Source of the DNA: Streptomyces sp. WMMC500
GTDB lineage: Bacteria > Actinomycetota > Actinomycetes > Streptomycetales > Streptomycetaceae
NCBI RefSeq assembly: GCF_027497195.1
Contig: NZ_CP114905.1
Location: 620,001-684,000 of the forward strand
Direction of reading: 5' to 3'
DNA: 64,000 nucleotides
Notes under the pieces: model-generated
Databases searched by the model: none
What the model was told of the DNA's origin: nothing
The model's input: only the letters and a program-made list of their open reading frames with translations
In this document: positions 63,788-64,000 of the stretch, in pieces
Layout of the letters: each line of letters begins with the position of its first letter
How positions within the stretch are numbered: the stretch's first letter is position 1
Translations under genes and position numbers: made by a program

Positions 63788-64000
63788 CGGGTCCGCTCCC
63801 CGGCACGGGCCGCCAGCCGCTCGTCGGCGCGGCCTGGCGCGTACAGGTGCTCGACCACCAGCGCCCCGGCGCCCGCGAGCCCGGCGCCGTCGCCGAGGCC
63901 GGAGGTGACGACCTGCAGATGTGCGGTGGTGCGCGGCATCGCGCGCTGGTACAGCAACTCCCGTACCCCGGTGAGGAAGGGCGTGCCGGCGAGGTCACCG
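63784..64000 (-). CDS. ROK-family protein, C-terminal end (cut by window edge)
   Basis: The last 71 residues of a ROK sugar kinase or regulator: LTGVRELLYQRAMPRTTAHLQVVTSGLGDGAGLAGAGALVVEHLYAP matches the closing helices of the family. The rest lies beyond the window. It is coupled to the oxidoreductase gene and could be its regulator or a sugar kinase in the same pathway. Confidence 0.75.
   Translation of the reverse strand, partial: GDLAGTPFLTGVRELLYQRAMPRTTAHLQVVTSGLGDGAGLAGAGALVVEHLYAPGRADERLAARAGERTR

Overview
The window is very GC-rich with strong third-position G/C. Its gene content is typical of a streptomycete chromosome: a CvnABCD conservon, an XRE/DUF397 pair, a DUF574 methyltransferase, a DtxR-type iron box, a few TTA leucine codons and many GTG starts. 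Assignment to Streptomyces or a close relative is inference from content. I found 56 genes (two cut by the window edges) and no rRNA, tRNA, CRISPR array, IS element or prophage. Genes are tightly packed, with many ATGA/GTGA overlaps.

Layout. 1-0.6 kb: start of a ROK regulator. 0.8-8.9 kb (minus): form II CO-dehydrogenase-like molybdenum hydroxylase operon (coxS-L-M, MoxR ATPase, VWA protein, coxG), next to a Tat-exported sulfite-oxidase-like enzyme. 9-14 kb: Pro-rich exported protein, DUF4239 membrane protein, FabH-like ketosynthase, secreted glycerophosphodiesterase and secreted endonuclease/phosphatase. 14-22 kb (minus): conservon cvnA-B-C-D running straight into glpK, a GlpA-like dehydrogenase and a partner flavoprotein. 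22-25 kb: amino-acid permease and an unknown TTA-containing gene. 25-31.7 kb: heme-iron region, two HtaA-domain surface proteins diverging from an hmuTUV ABC importer around one iron box. 31.7-37.5 kb: GNAT, YdeI-like, DUF574 methyltransferase, DUF397/XRE pair, rhamnose mutarotase plus SDR, and a TetR regulator. 37.5-49 kb: an ABC exporter and two large secreted S8 peptidases separated by a TrmB/LuxR-like regulator. 49-53.7 kb: LysR/EamA pair, isoaspartyl peptidase, arylsulfotransferase-like protein, and a 28-residue His-rich ORF coupled to an unknown gene. 53.8-58.9 kb: GH16 hydrolase with a sugar ABC importer and divergent GntR. 59-64 kb: two paralogous FHA proteins flanking a Ser/Thr kinase, then an oxidoreductase and the end of another ROK protein.

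How genes work together. Iron starvation should derepress both halves of the heme locus, with HtaA proteins binding heme at the surface and HmuTUV importing it. The GH16 enzyme probably releases oligosaccharides for the importer, under the GntR repressor; no ATPase is encoded there, so a shared MsiK-type ATPase is implied. The two S8 peptidases share an upstream palindrome and may share the regulator encoded between them. The FHA-kinase-FHA set looks like a self-contained phospho-signalling module.
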